Origin: Sphingomonas sp. Leaf22
Lineage (GTDB): Bacteria > Pseudomonadota > Alphaproteobacteria > Sphingomonadales > Sphingomonadaceae
Length of the DNA stretch: 64,000 bases
Assembly (NCBI RefSeq): GCF_001421715.1
Contig: NZ_LMKP01000008.1
Coordinates: forward strand, 22,878 to 86,877
Reading direction: 5' to 3'
The position numbers and the translations under genes are program-made. How positions within the stretch are numbered: the stretch's first letter is position 1; every line of letters starts with the position of its first letter. Below, in pieces: positions 54,224 through 63,802 of this stretch. Under the pieces are notes generated by a model. That model searched no databases and was not told where the DNA came from. It saw nothing but the letters and a program-made list of their open reading frames with translations.

Positions 54224-54963
54224 CCGACGACGCACTTCTCGCCACCGCGATCGCCGCCGAGGCTGGCAAGCTGTTGCTCGCGATCCGGGCGGAGGGGCGC
54301 GAGACCGGCAAGGCGCTGGGCGACCGCGGCGACCGGGAAGCGAATACGCTGATCCTCGAACGACTGCGCACCGCCCGCCCCGATGCGTTCGTGCTGTCTG
54401 AGGAGTCCGCCGACGACAAGGCGCGCTGTGCCGCTGCGCAGACATGGATCGTCGATCCGCTGGACGGCACCCGCGAATATGCCGAAGGACGCGACGACTG
54501 GGCGGTGCATATCGCGCTCGCGGTCGGTGGCCGTGCGGAGGCCGGGGCGGTCGCGTTGCCGTCGCTGGGCATCACCTTGTCGAGCAGCCCCGCCCCGGTG
54601 GTGCCGCCCCGCCCCGATCGCCCGCGCATGGTCGTCAGTCGTACCCGCCCCGCGCCGCAGGCGCTGGCGGTTGCCGAAGCGATCGATGCCGAACTGATCC
54701 CGATGGGATCGGCGGGTGCCAAGGCAATGGCGGTGGTGCTTGGGCAGGCCGACATCTATCTGCACGCCGGCGGGCAATATGAGTGGGACAGCTGCGCGCC
54801 GGTCGCGGTGGCGCTGGCAGCCGGATTGCACGCGTCGCGGATCGACGGGTCGCCGCTCTATTATAACTGTCAGGATACGTGGCTGCCCGATCTGCTGATC
54901 TGTCGGCGCGACGATGCGGCCCGGATCCTGCCGATTATCGCCGGTCTGGGGCTCGACCGGTAG
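54220..54963 (+). CDS. cysQ: 3'(2'),5'-bisphosphate nucleotidase CysQ
   Basis: A 247-residue inositol-monophosphatase-fold enzyme that removes PAP/PAPS. Metal-site motifs are LSEESADD and [23 protein letters not shown], then [18 protein letters not shown] 54220 overlaps the cysNC stop (GTGA), so it is translationally coupled. It completes the cysD–cysNC–cysQ operon. The following gap 54964-55156 holds nothing I recognise. Confidence 0.92.
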   Translation: MTDDALLATAIAAEAGKLLLAIRAEGRETGKALGDRGDREANTLILERLRTARPDAFVLSEESADDKARCAAAQTWIVDPLDGTREYAEGRDDWAVHIALAVGGRAEAGAVALPSLGITLSSSPAPVVPPRPDRPRMVVSRTRPAPQALAVAEAIDAELIPMGSAGAKAMAVVLGQADIYLHAGGQYEWDSCAPVAVALAAGLHASRIDGSPLYYNCQDTWLPDLLICRRDDAARILPIIAGLGLDR

Positions 54964-55156
54964 CGTACGGCTTCCAAGCGGCCGCCGCCCTGGTTTGACC
55001 GATCGGGGCGGGTCCGATGCTTCGATCCGTTCGCCGACAACAGGCTGCGATCGATGCCGGCCTGTGGCCCATGTCCGTCGTCCCCGCCGACCCCGGTTGC
55101 GGCCACGAACCGCATCGCATCTGGCCTCGGCACGACCCACCTGTCAGAAGCGGGCC

Positions 55157-56110
55157 ATGGGCAATCATCATCACGACCATGGCGACCATTCCGGGCATGG
55201 TCATCACCAGCACGGGTCGCACGGGCATCTGGGCCATTCGCATGCCCCTGCCGATTTCGGCCGCGCCTTTGCGATCGGAACGCTGCTCAACATCGGCTTC
55301 GTGCTGGTCGAGGGCGCGGCGGGCTTCTGGTTCGATTCGATGGCGCTGCTTGCCGATGCCGGGCACAATCTGTCGGACGTGCTGGGGCTGCTGATCGCAT
55401 GGGGCGGGGTCGAACTGGCCAAGCGGCCGGCATCGCGGCGGTTCACCTATGGCCTTGGCGCGTCGACGATCCTCGCCGCGCTCGCCAACGCGCTGGTGCT
55501 GCTGATCGCGGTCGGGGCGATCCTGCTCGAAACGATCCAGCGGCTGGGCAGTCCGCGCCCGATCGATGGCTGGCCGGTCGTCTGGGTCGCGCTGGCCGGG
55601 ATCGTCGTCAACCTTGCCACCGCACTGCTGTTCGCGCGCGGGCGGCATGGCGACGTCAATATCCGCGGCGCATATCTGCACATGGCGGCCGATGCGGCGG
55701 TGTCGGCGGGGGTGGTGATCGCCGGGCTGGCGATCCTGTGGACCGGGGCGGGATGGATCGATCCGGTCGTCAGCCTTGCGGTCGTCGCGATCATCCTGAT
55801 CGGAACGTGGAGCCTGCTGAGCGAATCGCTGCTCCTCGCGCTACAGGCGGTGCCGCGCGGGATCGATGCGGCGGCGGTCGAGGCGCTGCTGGCCGGTCTG
55901 CCGGGCGTCGCGCGGGTGCACGACCTGCACATCTGGCCGATGAGCACCACCGAAACCGCGCTGACCGCGCATCTGGTGATGCCCGACGGGCATCCGGGCG
56001 ACGCGTTCCTGACCGACCTGTCGGAACGGCTGGAGCAGGCGTTCGGCATCGGCCATGCGACGGTGCAGGTCGAGACCGGCGACGATTGCGCGCTGACCCA
56101 CGCGCATTGA
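55157..56110 (+). CDS. Cation diffusion facilitator (zinc/divalent metal efflux), CzcD/ZitB type
   Basis: A 317-residue inner-membrane antiporter with six helices. A His-rich N-terminus (MGNHHHDHGDHSGHGHHQHG) is typical of zinc CDFs. Helix II has SMALLADAGHNLSDV (HxxxD site) and helix V has HMAADAAVSAGVV (HxxxD site). A cytoplasmic C-terminal domain (VHDLHIWPMSTTETALTAHLV) follows. It exports Zn2+, Co2+ or Cd2+. The ATG follows a weak AGAAGCGGG. Confidence 0.93.
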   Translation: MGNHHHDHGDHSGHGHHQHGSHGHLGHSHAPADFGRAFAIGTLLNIGFVLVEGAAGFWFDSMALLADAGHNLSDVLGLLIAWGGVELAKRPASRRFTYGLGASTILAALANALVLLIAVGAILLETIQRLGSPRPIDGWPVVWVALAGIVVNLATALLFARGRHGDVNIRGAYLHMAADAAVSAGVVIAGLAILWTGAGWIDPVVSLAVVAIILIGTWSLLSESLLLALQAVPRGIDAAAVEALLAGLPGVARVHDLHIWPMSTTETALTAHLVMPDGHPGDAFLTDLSERLEQAFGIGHATVQVETGDDCALTHAH

Positions 56111-56131
56111 GGGCTTTGGTCTGCGCCCCAT

Positions 56132-56163
56132 AAGCGTATCCCCGCGCAGGCGGGGATACGCTT
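56132..56163. terminator. Perfect 13-bp hairpin, bidirectional terminator
   Basis: AAGCGTATCCCCG pairs perfectly with CGGGGATACGCTT around a 6-nt loop, between the convergent CDF and galM genes. A TTTCCC tail follows on the plus strand. Confidence 0.7.
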
Positions 56164-56177
56164 TCCCTTGGTGAAAC

Positions 56178-57317
56178 TTACCGTGCCACCGACACGCGAT
56201 AGATCATGCGGTGATGGTACGGCTTGCCCGGTTCGACCCGCGCCGATCCGAATGCCGGCTGGTTGGGCGTATCGGGGAATTTCTGCGGTTCGAGCGCGAT
56301 GCCGTCGCCCATACGATAGACATGGCGATTCTTGCCGATCAGCGTCCCGTCGATGAAATTGCCCGAATAGAATTGCACGCCCGGTTCGGTCGTCAGCACT
56401 TCGAGCACGCGGCCCGATGCCGGGTCTTCGAGGCGTGCGGCAAGCTTGGGTTCACGCGTAATCCCGGCATCGAGCACGAAATTATGGTCATAGCCGCGCC
56501 CGGCGACGATCTGCGGATCGCGACCGTCGCGGACATCCTGTCCGACGATCCGCCCGCGGGTGAAATCGAACACCGTGCCCGCGACCGGACGACGCTCGCC
56601 GGTCGGGATCAGCGCGTCGTTGACGGGCGTGTAGCGGCTGGCCGGAATGGTCAGCTTGTGGGTCATTGTGCCCAATGCGCTACCCTCGCCGCCCATGTCG
56701 AACAGCGCGTGGTTGGTCAGGTTGACGATGGTCGGCGCATCGCTCTTCGCATCGAAATCGATGGTCAGCGCGCCCTTGTCGTCGAGCGCATAGGTCACCG
56801 TCACGTCGAGCGTGCCGGGATAGCCCTGATCGCCGGCCGGGCTGTTCAGCGTCATCGTCACCGACGCGCTCGGGCCGTCCTTGACCGACACGATCCGCCA
56901 CACGCGCTTGTCGAAGCCGTCCGTGCCGCCGTGCAGCGAATTGGCCTTATCGTTCCGGGTCAGCTGATATGCCTTCCCGTCGAGCGTGAACTTGCCGCCG
57001 GCGATGCGGTTGGCATAGCGGCCGATCGTCTGGCCCCAGTAATTGGGCGCGGTGACATAGCTGGCGGCATCGTCATAGCCGAGCGTGACGTCGGCGACCT
57101 TGCCCTTGCGATCCGGAGCGTTGAGCGCCTGCAACGTCGCGCCCAGCGTCATGATCCGGGCGCTGACGCCGTTGCTGCCGGTCAGCGTCACCATCTCGAC
57201 CGCGGTACCGTCGGGCAGCTTGCCGAAGCTCGACCGCTTGGCCGTCGCCGCGTTGGCGGTCCCCGCACACAACAGGGTCGCCACCGCCAACGCGCTGATC
57301 GAAATCGCCTTTTTCAT
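56178..57317 (-). CDS. galM: Aldose 1-epimerase (mutarotase), exported
   Basis: A 379-residue protein with a Sec signal peptide (MKKAISISALAVATLLCAGTANA), so it is periplasmic. The mutarotase domain has GRYANRIAGGKFTLDG, LHGGTDGFDKRVW, the catalytic NLTNHALFD histidine, DHNFVLD and late TTEPGVQFYSGNF. It interconverts alpha and beta anomers of sugars taken into the periplasm. ATG 57317 is 6 nt after GGGAGG. Confidence 0.92.
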   Translation of the reverse strand: MKKAISISALAVATLLCAGTANAATAKRSSFGKLPDGTAVEMVTLTGSNGVSARIMTLGATLQALNAPDRKGKVADVTLGYDDAASYVTAPNYWGQTIGRYANRIAGGKFTLDGKAYQLTRNDKANSLHGGTDGFDKRVWRIVSVKDGPSASVTMTLNSPAGDQGYPGTLDVTVTYALDDKGALTIDFDAKSDAPTIVNLTNHALFDMGGEGSALGTMTHKLTIPASRYTPVNDALIPTGERRPVAGTVFDFTRGRIVGQDVRDGRDPQIVAGRGYDHNFVLDAGITREPKLAARLEDPASGRVLEVLTTEPGVQFYSGNFIDGTLIGKNRHVYRMGDGIALEPQKFPDTPNQPAFGSARVEPGKPYHHRMIYRVSVAR

Positions 57318-57376
57318 CGTCACCCTCCCAAAGCCACCGGCGGGGCTATCGCGCCGCGTCCGGTTCGTCGGGAGGG

Positions 57377-57405
57377 GTATAGTCAGACAATAACGGCTTG
57401 TTCAA
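57377..57405 (-). promoter_or_regulatory. Candidate sigma-70 promoter of galM
   Basis: On the minus strand TTGAAC and CTATAC are separated by 17 bp, about 60 bp upstream of the galM ATG. The -35 lies within GCTTGAACAAGC, a short dyad that could also be a regulator site. Confidence 0.4.
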
Positions 57406-57424
57406 GCGGCGAGCGGCGCAAAGC

Positions 57425-58708
57425 TCAGCCGTCGCCGAGCCGCTCGATATCGGCACCGACCGCCTGCAGCTTTTCCTCCAGCCGCTCATAGCCGCGGTCG
57501 AGGTGATAGACGCGGCTGACCGACGTCTCGCCCTCCGCCGCAAGCCCGGCGATGATGAGGCTCATCGATGCGCGCAGGTCGGTCGCCATCACCGGCGCAC
57601 CGACCAGTCCGGCGACCCCGCGCACCACCGCCGAACGGCCGGTGACGGTGATGTCCGCCCCCATCCGCGCCAGTTCGGGCACGTGCATGTAGCGGTTTTC
57701 AAAGATCGTCTCGGTCAGCACGCTGGCACCGTCGGCGCGTGCCAGCAGCGCCATGAACTGTGCCTGCATGTCGGTCGCGAACCCGGGATAGGGTGCGGTC
57801 GACAGGTTGATCGGACGGATATCACCGCTCGCCTCGACGAACAGCGAGGTCGCTTCCTCGCGCACTGCCACGCCCGCCTCGACCAGTGCGTCGATCGTCG
57901 CGCGCATGTCGCTGGCCACGACATTGGCCAGCTCGACCGCGCCGCCGGTGATCGCGGCGGCACAGGCATAGCTGCCCGCTTCGATCCGGTCGGGCATCAC
58001 CGCATAGGTCGCGCCGTGCAGCTTGTCGCGCCCCTCGATGGTCAGCGTGTCGCTGCCGATGCCGTCGATGCTCGCCCCCATCGCGACGAGGCAGCGGCAA
58101 AGGTCGACGATCTCGGGCTCGCGCGCCGCGTTTTCGAGGACGCTGGTGCCCTTCGCCAGCACCGCCGCCATCACCGCATTCTCGGTCGCGCCGACCGACA
58201 CCACCGGGAAACGATAGCGGCCGCCGGGCAGACGTCCGCCGGGGGCGGTCGCCTTCACATAGCCCGCGGCCAGCTCGATCTCGGCACCCAGTGCCTCCAG
58301 CGCCTTCAGATGCAGGTCGATCGGACGGTTGCCGATCGCGCAGCCGCCGGGCAGCGACACCGTCGCCTCACCGGCGCGCGCGACCAGCGGCCCGAGCACG
58401 AGGATCGACGCGCGCATCTTGCGGACGATGTCATAGGGCGCGACCGTCGACGTCAGCCGCTGGCCACGCAGCGTCATCACCCGGCCGAATTCGCTGGGGT
58501 GCGATCCCTCGATCGTGGTCGATACGCCGAACTGATTGAGCAGATGGCCAAAGCTGTCGACGTCGGCCAGCCGCGGCAGATTGCGCAGCGTCAGCGGCTC
58601 TTCGGTCAGCAGCGCGCACGGCAACAGGGTGAGTGCGGCGTTCTTCGCGCCTGAAATGACGATGCGGCCGGACAGGCGATTGCCGCCGCGAATGACGATA
58701 CGATCCAT
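57425..58708 (-). CDS. murA: UDP-N-acetylglucosamine 1-carboxyvinyltransferase
   Basis: A 427-residue enzyme for the first committed step of peptidoglycan synthesis, transferring enolpyruvate from PEP to UDP-GlcNAc. It begins [26 protein letters not shown], has [13 protein letters not shown] and the active-site Cys123 (the fosfomycin target) in [17 protein letters not shown]. Further conserved parts are [11 protein letters not shown] and [16 protein letters not shown] 58708 is the family start. Confidence 0.97.
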   Translation of the reverse strand: MDRIVIRGGNRLSGRIVISGAKNAALTLLPCALLTEEPLTLRNLPRLADVDSFGHLLNQFGVSTTIEGSHPSEFGRVMTLRGQRLTSTVAPYDIVRKMRASILVLGPLVARAGEATVSLPGGCAIGNRPIDLHLKALEALGAEIELAAGYVKATAPGGRLPGGRYRFPVVSVGATENAVMAAVLAKGTSVLENAAREPEIVDLCRCLVAMGASIDGIGSDTLTIEGRDKLHGATYAVMPDRIEAGSYACAAAITGGAVELANVVASDMRATIDALVEAGVAVREEATSLFVEASGDIRPINLSTAPYPGFATDMQAQFMALLARADGASVLTETIFENRYMHVPELARMGADITVTGRSAVVRGVAGLVGAPVMATDLRASMSLIIAGLAAEGETSVSRVYHLDRGYERLEEKLQAVGADIERLGDG

Positions 58709-58763
58709 GGGGCAGCTTCTAGTGGGTCGCAACACACAAGCAAGAGGCCTGCAATCCCCGGCA

Positions 58764-58874
58764 CGGGGAGGGGGACCGTCGCCGAAGGCGATGGTGGAGG
58801 GGGTGCCCCGCGAACGCAACGGTGCCGACTACGGCCCACCCCCTCCACCAGCCTGCGGCTGGTCCCCCTCCCCG
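58764..58874. repeat. Imperfect inverted repeat upstream of murA
   Basis: The left arm ~58764-58805 (GGGGAGGGGGACC...GGTGGAGGGGGTG) and the right arm ~58836-58874 (CACCCCCTCCACC...GGTCCCCCTCCCCG) are reverse complements apart from the inner CGTCGCC/GCCTGCGGC-type parts. It is typical of high-copy alphaproteobacterial intergenic elements. It lies between the divergent murA and the DUF1648-like gene. Confidence 0.75.
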
Positions 58875-58960
58875 TGAACGGGGAGGATCTATGTCACCCG
58901 TTGCCTGGCCGCGGGGTTCGGGTCATTCTCTCGTCATCGGGGCTATGGTGGAGATGATCG

Positions 58961-59299
58961 GTGACCGGAATCGCCGTTACGTTGCTGACGCTCGCAACGC
59001 TGATCGTTATGTCGGTCCGCTTTGATCGGCGTCACCGCGGGATCGCACGGTTACCGATGCAATGGTCGCTGTCGGGTCGTGTGAACTGGACCGCGCCGCG
59101 CCGCCTTGCGCTGGCGTTCACACCGGTGCTGGCGGCGATCGTCCTGACGACCATCCAGATTACCGCACCCGTGCAGACCCAGCCGCCGGGGTCGGACGGG
59201 TCGGTATTGCCCGCCCTGCTGACGGCGGCGCTGTTGCTGGTCGTCACCCATGCGATTCATCTTCGGCTTTGCGACCGGACGACCAGTCGCATGAACTGA
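58961..59299 (+). CDS. Small membrane protein, DUF1648-like
   Basis: A 112-residue protein with three hydrophobic helices. Between the first two lies LPMQWSLSGRVNWTAPR, which resembles the P-x-H/Q-W-x-x-x-G-x-x-x pattern of DUF1648 domains found in SdpI-like proteins. GTG 58961 has GGTGGAG 7 nt upstream. It converges with clpS. Function unknown. Confidence 0.6.
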   Translation: MTGIAVTLLTLATLIVMSVRFDRRHRGIARLPMQWSLSGRVNWTAPRRLALAFTPVLAAIVLTTIQITAPVQTQPPGSDGSVLPALLTAALLLVVTHAIHLRLCDRTTSRMN

Positions 59300-59325
59300 C
59301 GAAGGGTATCAGGCGGAAGCCGGGC

Positions 59326-59652
59326 TCAAGCCTTTTCCAGCGTGCATTGCAGCGGGTGCTGGTTCTGGCGGGCGAAGTCCATGACTTGCGCCACCTTGGT
59401 CTCCGCCACCTCGTAGGTGAAGACGCCGCACACGCCGACGCCGCGCTGGTGGACGTGCAGCATCACCCGCGTCGCTTCCTCCATGCTCATGCGGAAGAAG
59501 CGTTGCAGGCACAGGACAACGAATTCCATCGGCGTGTAATCGTCGTTCAGCATCAGCACGCGGTAGGGCGTGGGCTTCTTGACGCGGGTTTGGGTGGCGA
59601 CGCCGAGACCGGTCGAGCGGTCGTCGTCATGGTCGCGGTCGTCGCCGGCCAT
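59326..59652 (-). CDS. clpS: ATP-dependent Clp protease adaptor ClpS
   Basis: A 108-residue adaptor that hands N-degron substrates to ClpA. Its flexible acidic N-terminus ([11 protein letters not shown]) is followed by the ClpS core: [45 protein letters not shown] and the closing PLQCTLEKA. Starts at 59676 or 59730 are open, but 59652 gives the usual length. No clear Shine-Dalgarno. Confidence 0.93.
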   Translation of the reverse strand: MAGDDRDHDDDRSTGLGVATQTRVKKPTPYRVLMLNDDYTPMEFVVLCLQRFFRMSMEEATRVMLHVHQRGVGVCGVFTYEVAETKVAQVMDFARQNQHPLQCTLEKA

Positions 59653-59751
59653 CTGGATGCAAAGCTGTCGAGACATGTCGCCACAAAATATGGCATGCGG
59701 GCCGGACAGGGCAAGGGGGTGCGTGGTCATATGCGCCGATTTGGAAATGAC

Positions 59752-59785
59752 AAAAGGGGCGACCGCTCGCGCGACCGCCCCCTTC
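59752..59785 (-). terminator. Intrinsic terminator of the phasin gene
   Basis: GGGGCG/CGCCCC form the stem of a GC-rich hairpin, which reads on the minus strand as AAGGGGGCGGTC...GGTCGCCCCTTTTG. It lies about 30 nt past the phasin stop. Confidence 0.6.
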
Positions 59786-59811
59786 GTTAATCCGTAAAGG
59801 TAACCGACCGC

Positions 59812-60657
59812 TTACGCGGTGGTCTTCACCTTGTCGGCGGCAACCGCAACGCGGTTGCTGATCGGCTGCGCGGCGTCGCCGGCCAGCTTGATCATCATTT
59901 CGGTGGTCTTCGACGCTTCGGCGACGAACGAGTCGAACGACTGACGGACGAAGTCCGACTGCAGCTTCATGAACTCGGCCGGCGACTTCACCGTCGCGAG
60001 CGTCTTGGCGGTCGACGTCGCGTGTTCGAACGACTTGCGACCGAAATCGGCCATTTCCTGACCCAGGGTTTCAAGGCCCTTGGCGGCGATGCGGCTGGCT
60101 TCGACCATCGCTTCGATGTTGCCCTTGGCCATCTCGTTCATTTCCTCGAAGCCCTTGGCGCCCTTTTCCATGGCGGCCTTCGCCTTTTCGTTGAACTCGG
60201 TCGACACGGCCTGCGCCTTGTTCGCGGCGTCCTGTGCGAAGTTCTGCGCCTTGTTGGCGGTATTCTGGGCGGTGGCGGTCGCTTCGTTGGTGACGTCCAT
60301 GGTCTTTTCCTCGACTTGTGCGGTTACGGTTTCGACCGCCGCGGTGGTTTCCTCGGCCATGACCGTGCTGGTCTCGACCGCGGTTTCGGCGACTTCCACG
60401 ACCGGCTCGACCGGCGGCGTCGGAATGACGGCGGCGGCGGTTTCGGTCTTGAAAGGCAATTCGACGGGAGCCGGCTTGGGCGCCGCCACGAACGGCACGG
60501 GCGGAATTTCCGCCTGTTCGGGTTCGGCGGGCGGCACCACGGCTTCCGGCGCGGCAGCCTCGACGGGTGCCGTGGCGACCGGTCGGGTGGATCGGGAAAT
60601 GGCAGGCTTGCGCGTGCCGGTCTTCGGACCTCTGATGGCCACTCGGACATCCTCCAT
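59812..60657 (-). CDS. Phasin-family polyhydroxyalkanoate granule protein
   Basis: A 281-residue protein. A ~115-residue Pro/Ala/Val-rich N-terminus precedes a helical phasin_2 domain (AKGFEEMNEMAKGNIEAMVEASRIAAKGLETLGQEMADFGRKSFE, shown here in part) and KSPAEFMKLQSDFVRQSFDSFVAEASK. It should coat polyhydroxyalkanoate granules. It lies directly downstream of phaC. ATG 60657 was chosen; ATG 60681 and GTG 60642 (8 nt after GGAGG) are both possible. Confidence 0.85.
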   Translation of the reverse strand: MEDVRVAIRGPKTGTRKPAISRSTRPVATAPVEAAAPEAVVPPAEPEQAEIPPVPFVAAPKPAPVELPFKTETAAAVIPTPPVEPVVEVAETAVETSTVMAEETTAAVETVTAQVEEKTMDVTNEATATAQNTANKAQNFAQDAANKAQAVSTEFNEKAKAAMEKGAKGFEEMNEMAKGNIEAMVEASRIAAKGLETLGQEMADFGRKSFEHATSTAKTLATVKSPAEFMKLQSDFVRQSFDSFVAEASKTTEMMIKLAGDAAQPISNRVAVAADKVKTTA

Positions 60658-60665
60658 CTGATTAC

Positions 60666-60730
60666 TGCTGCGGCGCATCACCTAATCGATCGGCGTGACG
60701 CTTTCAAGACGATTTTGTTGCGCCGCAGCA
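60666..60730. promoter_or_regulatory. Paired 12-bp inverted repeat between phaC and the phasin gene
   Basis: TGCTGCGGCGCA at 60666-60677 and TGCGCCGCAGCA at 60719-60730 are exact reverse complements 41 bp apart, flanking an AT-richer stretch upstream of the phasin gene. TGC/GCA-rich sites are the kind recognised by PhaR regulators of PHA genes, so this is a candidate paired operator. An RNA stem is the alternative. Confidence 0.45.
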
Positions 60731-60760
60731 TAAATATACAGATAGAAAAATCAAATGTTC

Positions 60761-62506
60761 TTATCGGGTTCGGACATATTCTCCCGGCGCGTCGCCCAAT
60801 GCTGCTGCACTGCCGCCACCGGGAATGCGCGCCCCGGTCGCCGGTACGGCACCGCCGTCCGCCGCCGCAATCCATTGCCGCCAGTCCGGCCACCAGCTGC
60901 CCTTAATCTCCTTCGCCCCCGCGACGAAGGCGGCAAGCGAGTCGGCTGGTTCGTCGTTGGTCCAATATTGATATTTGCCGGCGGACGGCGGGTTCACGAC
61001 GCCGGCGATATGCCCCGATCCCGCCAGCACGAACCGCAACGGCCCGGCGAAATGCTCGGTTACCTTCCACACGCTTTCGGGCGGGGCGATATGATCCTCG
61101 CGACCTGCCTGGATATAGGATGGGGTCTTGATGGTGGTCAGGTCGATCGGCGTGCCGTCGACGGTCATCGACCCCGCCTGCACCAGCCGGTTGTCACGGT
61201 ACAGGTCGGTCAGATACCCCAGATGCCAGTTCGCCGGCAGGTTGGTGACGTCGGCGTTCCAGTGGAGCAGGTCGAACGGCGCATAATCGTTGCCGAGCAG
61301 ATAGTTGTTGGTGACGTAGTTCCAGATCAGGTCGCGCCCGCGCAGCAGGTTGAACGTCGCGGCCATGTATCGCCCGTCGAGATAGCCGTCCTTGCCGACC
61401 TGCCGGATCATCTTCAGCTGCTCGTCATCGACGAACAGCGACAATTCGCCGGCCTGGCTGAAATCGACCTGCGCGGTGAAGAAGGTGGCGGTGGCGACCT
61501 TGGCCGCCTCGCCGCGTGCCTCCAGCAGCGCCAGCGTCGCCGCCAGCGTGGTCCCGGCCACGCAATATCCGATGGCATGCACCGATTCGACGTCCAGCGC
61601 CGCGCGCACCGTATCGATCGCGTCGATCTGCCCGCGCACGACATAATCGTCCCACGTCACGTCCTTCATCGACGCATCGGCCGATTTCCACGACACGACG
61701 AAGACGCTCAGACCCTGCTCGACCGCCCAGCGGATGAAGCTCTTCTCGGGCGTCAGGTCGAGAATGTAGAAGCGGTTGATCCATGGCGGAAAGATCAGCA
61801 GCGGGATCGCCCCGACCTTTTCGGTGGTCGGCGCATAGTGGATCAGTTCGTAGAGCGGCGTGCGCTTGATGACCTTGCCCGGTGTCATCGCGACGTTGCG
61901 GCCCAGTTCGAACGCGCTGGTGTCGCTCTGCGTCATCTGCCCCCGGGCCATGTCGGCCAGCATGTTCTGCATGCCCTTCAGCAGGTTCTCGCCGCGCGTC
62001 TCGATGATCTTCTCGACGACCAGCGGGTTCGTCGTGGGAAAGTTGGTCGGGCTCATCGCGTCGATCAGCCCGCGCGTGGCGAAGCGCAGCTGCTCCTTCT
62101 GCTTGGCATCGACGCCGTCGATCGCATCGACGCCCTTCAGCATGTGGTCGGCGATCAGGAAATAGCTCTGTCGGATGAAGGCGAACACCGGGTCGTCATG
62201 CCATTGCTTGGCCTTGAACCGCTTGTCGCGGGCGCGTTCGGGCGATTCGTCGACCGGCGTCGCATTGGCGGGGTCGAGGAAGCGCTGCCACAGCTTCATC
62301 GTATCGGTCCAGAAGTCGGTCTGCACCTTCAGCATGCCGGTCGGGTCGGGCAAGGCGGGCGCGCGTTCCATTAGGTCGATGCCCTGTTCGAGCATCATCT
62401 GCTGCGCACGGCCGAGCATCTGCGTCCAGTGCTGCATCTCTTCGAGCGACATGGTCGGCAGGGCCGGATCGGCCGTTCCGGTCGGCTTCGCGGTCGATTC
62501 GGTCAT
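60761..62506 (-). CDS. phaC: Class I poly(3-hydroxyalkanoate) synthase PhaC
   Basis: A 581-residue enzyme that polymerises hydroxyacyl-CoA. The lipase-like box GYCVAGTT holds nucleophile Cys315. Conserved family parts are PLLIFPPWINRFYILDL, SWKSAD, LRGRDLIWNYVTNNYLLG, HWNADVTNLPANWH and the late REDHIAPPESVW with catalytic Asp/His. The N-terminal ~100 residues are the usual variable region. GGAGAGGAAA precedes ATG 62506. Followed by the phasin gene. Confidence 0.95.
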   Translation of the reverse strand: MTESTAKPTGTADPALPTMSLEEMQHWTQMLGRAQQMMLEQGIDLMERAPALPDPTGMLKVQTDFWTDTMKLWQRFLDPANATPVDESPERARDKRFKAKQWHDDPVFAFIRQSYFLIADHMLKGVDAIDGVDAKQKEQLRFATRGLIDAMSPTNFPTTNPLVVEKIIETRGENLLKGMQNMLADMARGQMTQSDTSAFELGRNVAMTPGKVIKRTPLYELIHYAPTTEKVGAIPLLIFPPWINRFYILDLTPEKSFIRWAVEQGLSVFVVSWKSADASMKDVTWDDYVVRGQIDAIDTVRAALDVESVHAIGYCVAGTTLAATLALLEARGEAAKVATATFFTAQVDFSQAGELSLFVDDEQLKMIRQVGKDGYLDGRYMAATFNLLRGRDLIWNYVTNNYLLGNDYAPFDLLHWNADVTNLPANWHLGYLTDLYRDNRLVQAGSMTVDGTPIDLTTIKTPSYIQAGREDHIAPPESVWKVTEHFAGPLRFVLAGSGHIAGVVNPPSAGKYQYWTNDEPADSLAAFVAGAKEIKGSWWPDWRQWIAAADGGAVPATGARIPGGGSAAALGDAPGEYVRTR

Positions 62507-62583
62507 TTTCCTCTCCATGGCGGCCCGGGCGCTCTACCGGTCAGCGGCTTCGTAGCGTAAGGATGCACCCGAAAGGAACGAGA

Positions 62584-63795
62584 ATGTCCGACGAATTCTA
62601 CCGCATGAAACGCCTGCCCCCCTATGTCATCGCGGAAGTGAACGCGATGCGGGCGGCGGCGCGTGCCGGTGGCGAGGACATTATCGACCTCGGCATGGGC
62701 AACCCCGATCTGCCGCCGCCCGACCACGTCATCGAAAAGCTGGTAGAGGTCGCGCGCAAGCCCTCCGCGCACGGCTATTCACAGTCGCGCGGCATTCCGG
62801 GCCTGCGCCGCGCACAGGCCAATTATTACGGCCGCCGCTTCGGCGTCGACATCGATCCCGACAGCGAAGTCGTGGTGACGATGGGGTCGAAGGAGGGTCT
62901 CGCCAGCCTCGCCACCGCGATCACCGCGCCGGGCGACGTGATCCTCGCGCCCAATCCCAGCTACCCGATCCACATGTTCGGTTTCATCATCGCCGGGGCG
63001 ACGATCCGCGCCGTGCCGACCACGCCCGACGAACATTATTTCGAAAGCCTCGAACGCGCTATGGCGTTCACCGTGCCCAAGCCCAGCGTGCTGGTGATGG
63101 GATATCCGTCGAACCCGACCGCCGAAGTCGTCGACCTCGCCTTTTACGAGCGCGTCGTGGCGTTCGCGAAGGAACATGGGTTGTGGGTCATCTCCGACCT
63201 CGCCTATTCCGAGCTCTATTATGACGGCTGCCCGACGCCCTCGATCCTCCAGGTGAAGGGGGCGAAGGACGTCGCGATCGAATTCACCTCGCTCAGCAAG
63301 ACCTATTCGATGGCCGGCTGGCGGATGGGCTTCGGGGTGGGCAACAAGAAGCTGATCGCGGCGATGACTCGGGTGAAGTCGTATCTCGATTACGGTGCCT
63401 TCACCCCGATCCAGGCGGCGGCCTGCGCCGCGCTCAACGGTCCGCAGGATATCGTCGAGAAGAATCGCCAGCTATATCACAAGCGCCGCGACGTACTGGT
63501 CGAAAGCTTCGGTCGTGCCGGCTGGGACATCCCCTCCCCGCGCGCGTCGATGTTCGCCTGGGCACCGCTGCCGCCCGCCCTCGCGCATCTGGGATCGCTC
63601 GAATTCGCCAAGCAGCTGCTGACCGAGGCGAAGGTCGCGGTCGCGCCGGGCGTCGGCTATGGTGAGAATGGCGAGGGCTATGTGCGCATCGCCATGGTCG
63701 AGAACGAACAGCGGCTGCGACAGGCGGCGCGCAACGTAAAGAAGTATCTGCAATCGATGGGGGTGAATACGCCGGCGGGACGCAGCGCGGGGTAA
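62584..63795 (+). CDS. Class I/II PLP-dependent aminotransferase, AlaC-like
   Basis: A 403-residue fold-type I aminotransferase. IIDLGMGNPDLPPP and HGYSQSRGIPGLRRA form the substrate side, GYPSNPTAE and SDLAYSELYYDG the PLP-ring contacts, SLSKTYSMAGWRMGF contains the Schiff-base lysine, and YVRIAMVENEQRLRQA the carboxylate-binding arginine. Closest in feel to AlaC/YfdZ glutamate–pyruvate transaminases; an LL-DAP-type role is less likely. AAAGGA lies 7 nt before ATG 62584. Divergent from phaC. Confidence 0.88.
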   Translation: MSDEFYRMKRLPPYVIAEVNAMRAAARAGGEDIIDLGMGNPDLPPPDHVIEKLVEVARKPSAHGYSQSRGIPGLRRAQANYYGRRFGVDIDPDSEVVVTMGSKEGLASLATAITAPGDVILAPNPSYPIHMFGFIIAGATIRAVPTTPDEHYFESLERAMAFTVPKPSVLVMGYPSNPTAEVVDLAFYERVVAFAKEHGLWVISDLAYSELYYDGCPTPSILQVKGAKDVAIEFTSLSKTYSMAGWRMGFGVGNKKLIAAMTRVKSYLDYGAFTPIQAAACAALNGPQDIVEKNRQLYHKRRDVLVESFGRAGWDIPSPRASMFAWAPLPPALAHLGSLEFAKQLLTEAKVAVAPGVGYGENGEGYVRIAMVENEQRLRQAARNVKKYLQSMGVNTPAGRSAG

Positions 63796-63802
63796 TCTCT
63801 TC

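Noticed and set aside
52292..54445. 717-codon minus-strand frame over cysNC
   Set aside because: Opposite an unambiguous CysN/CysC fusion; the composition is that of a shadow frame.
54964..55156. Small gene between cysQ and the CDF transporter gene
   Set aside because: Open frames exist, but none has a ribosome-binding site or coding-like composition distinct from the flanks.
60755..62374. 539-codon plus-strand frame over phaC
   Set aside because: Shadow of the PhaC synthase with no start signal and no recognisable domain.
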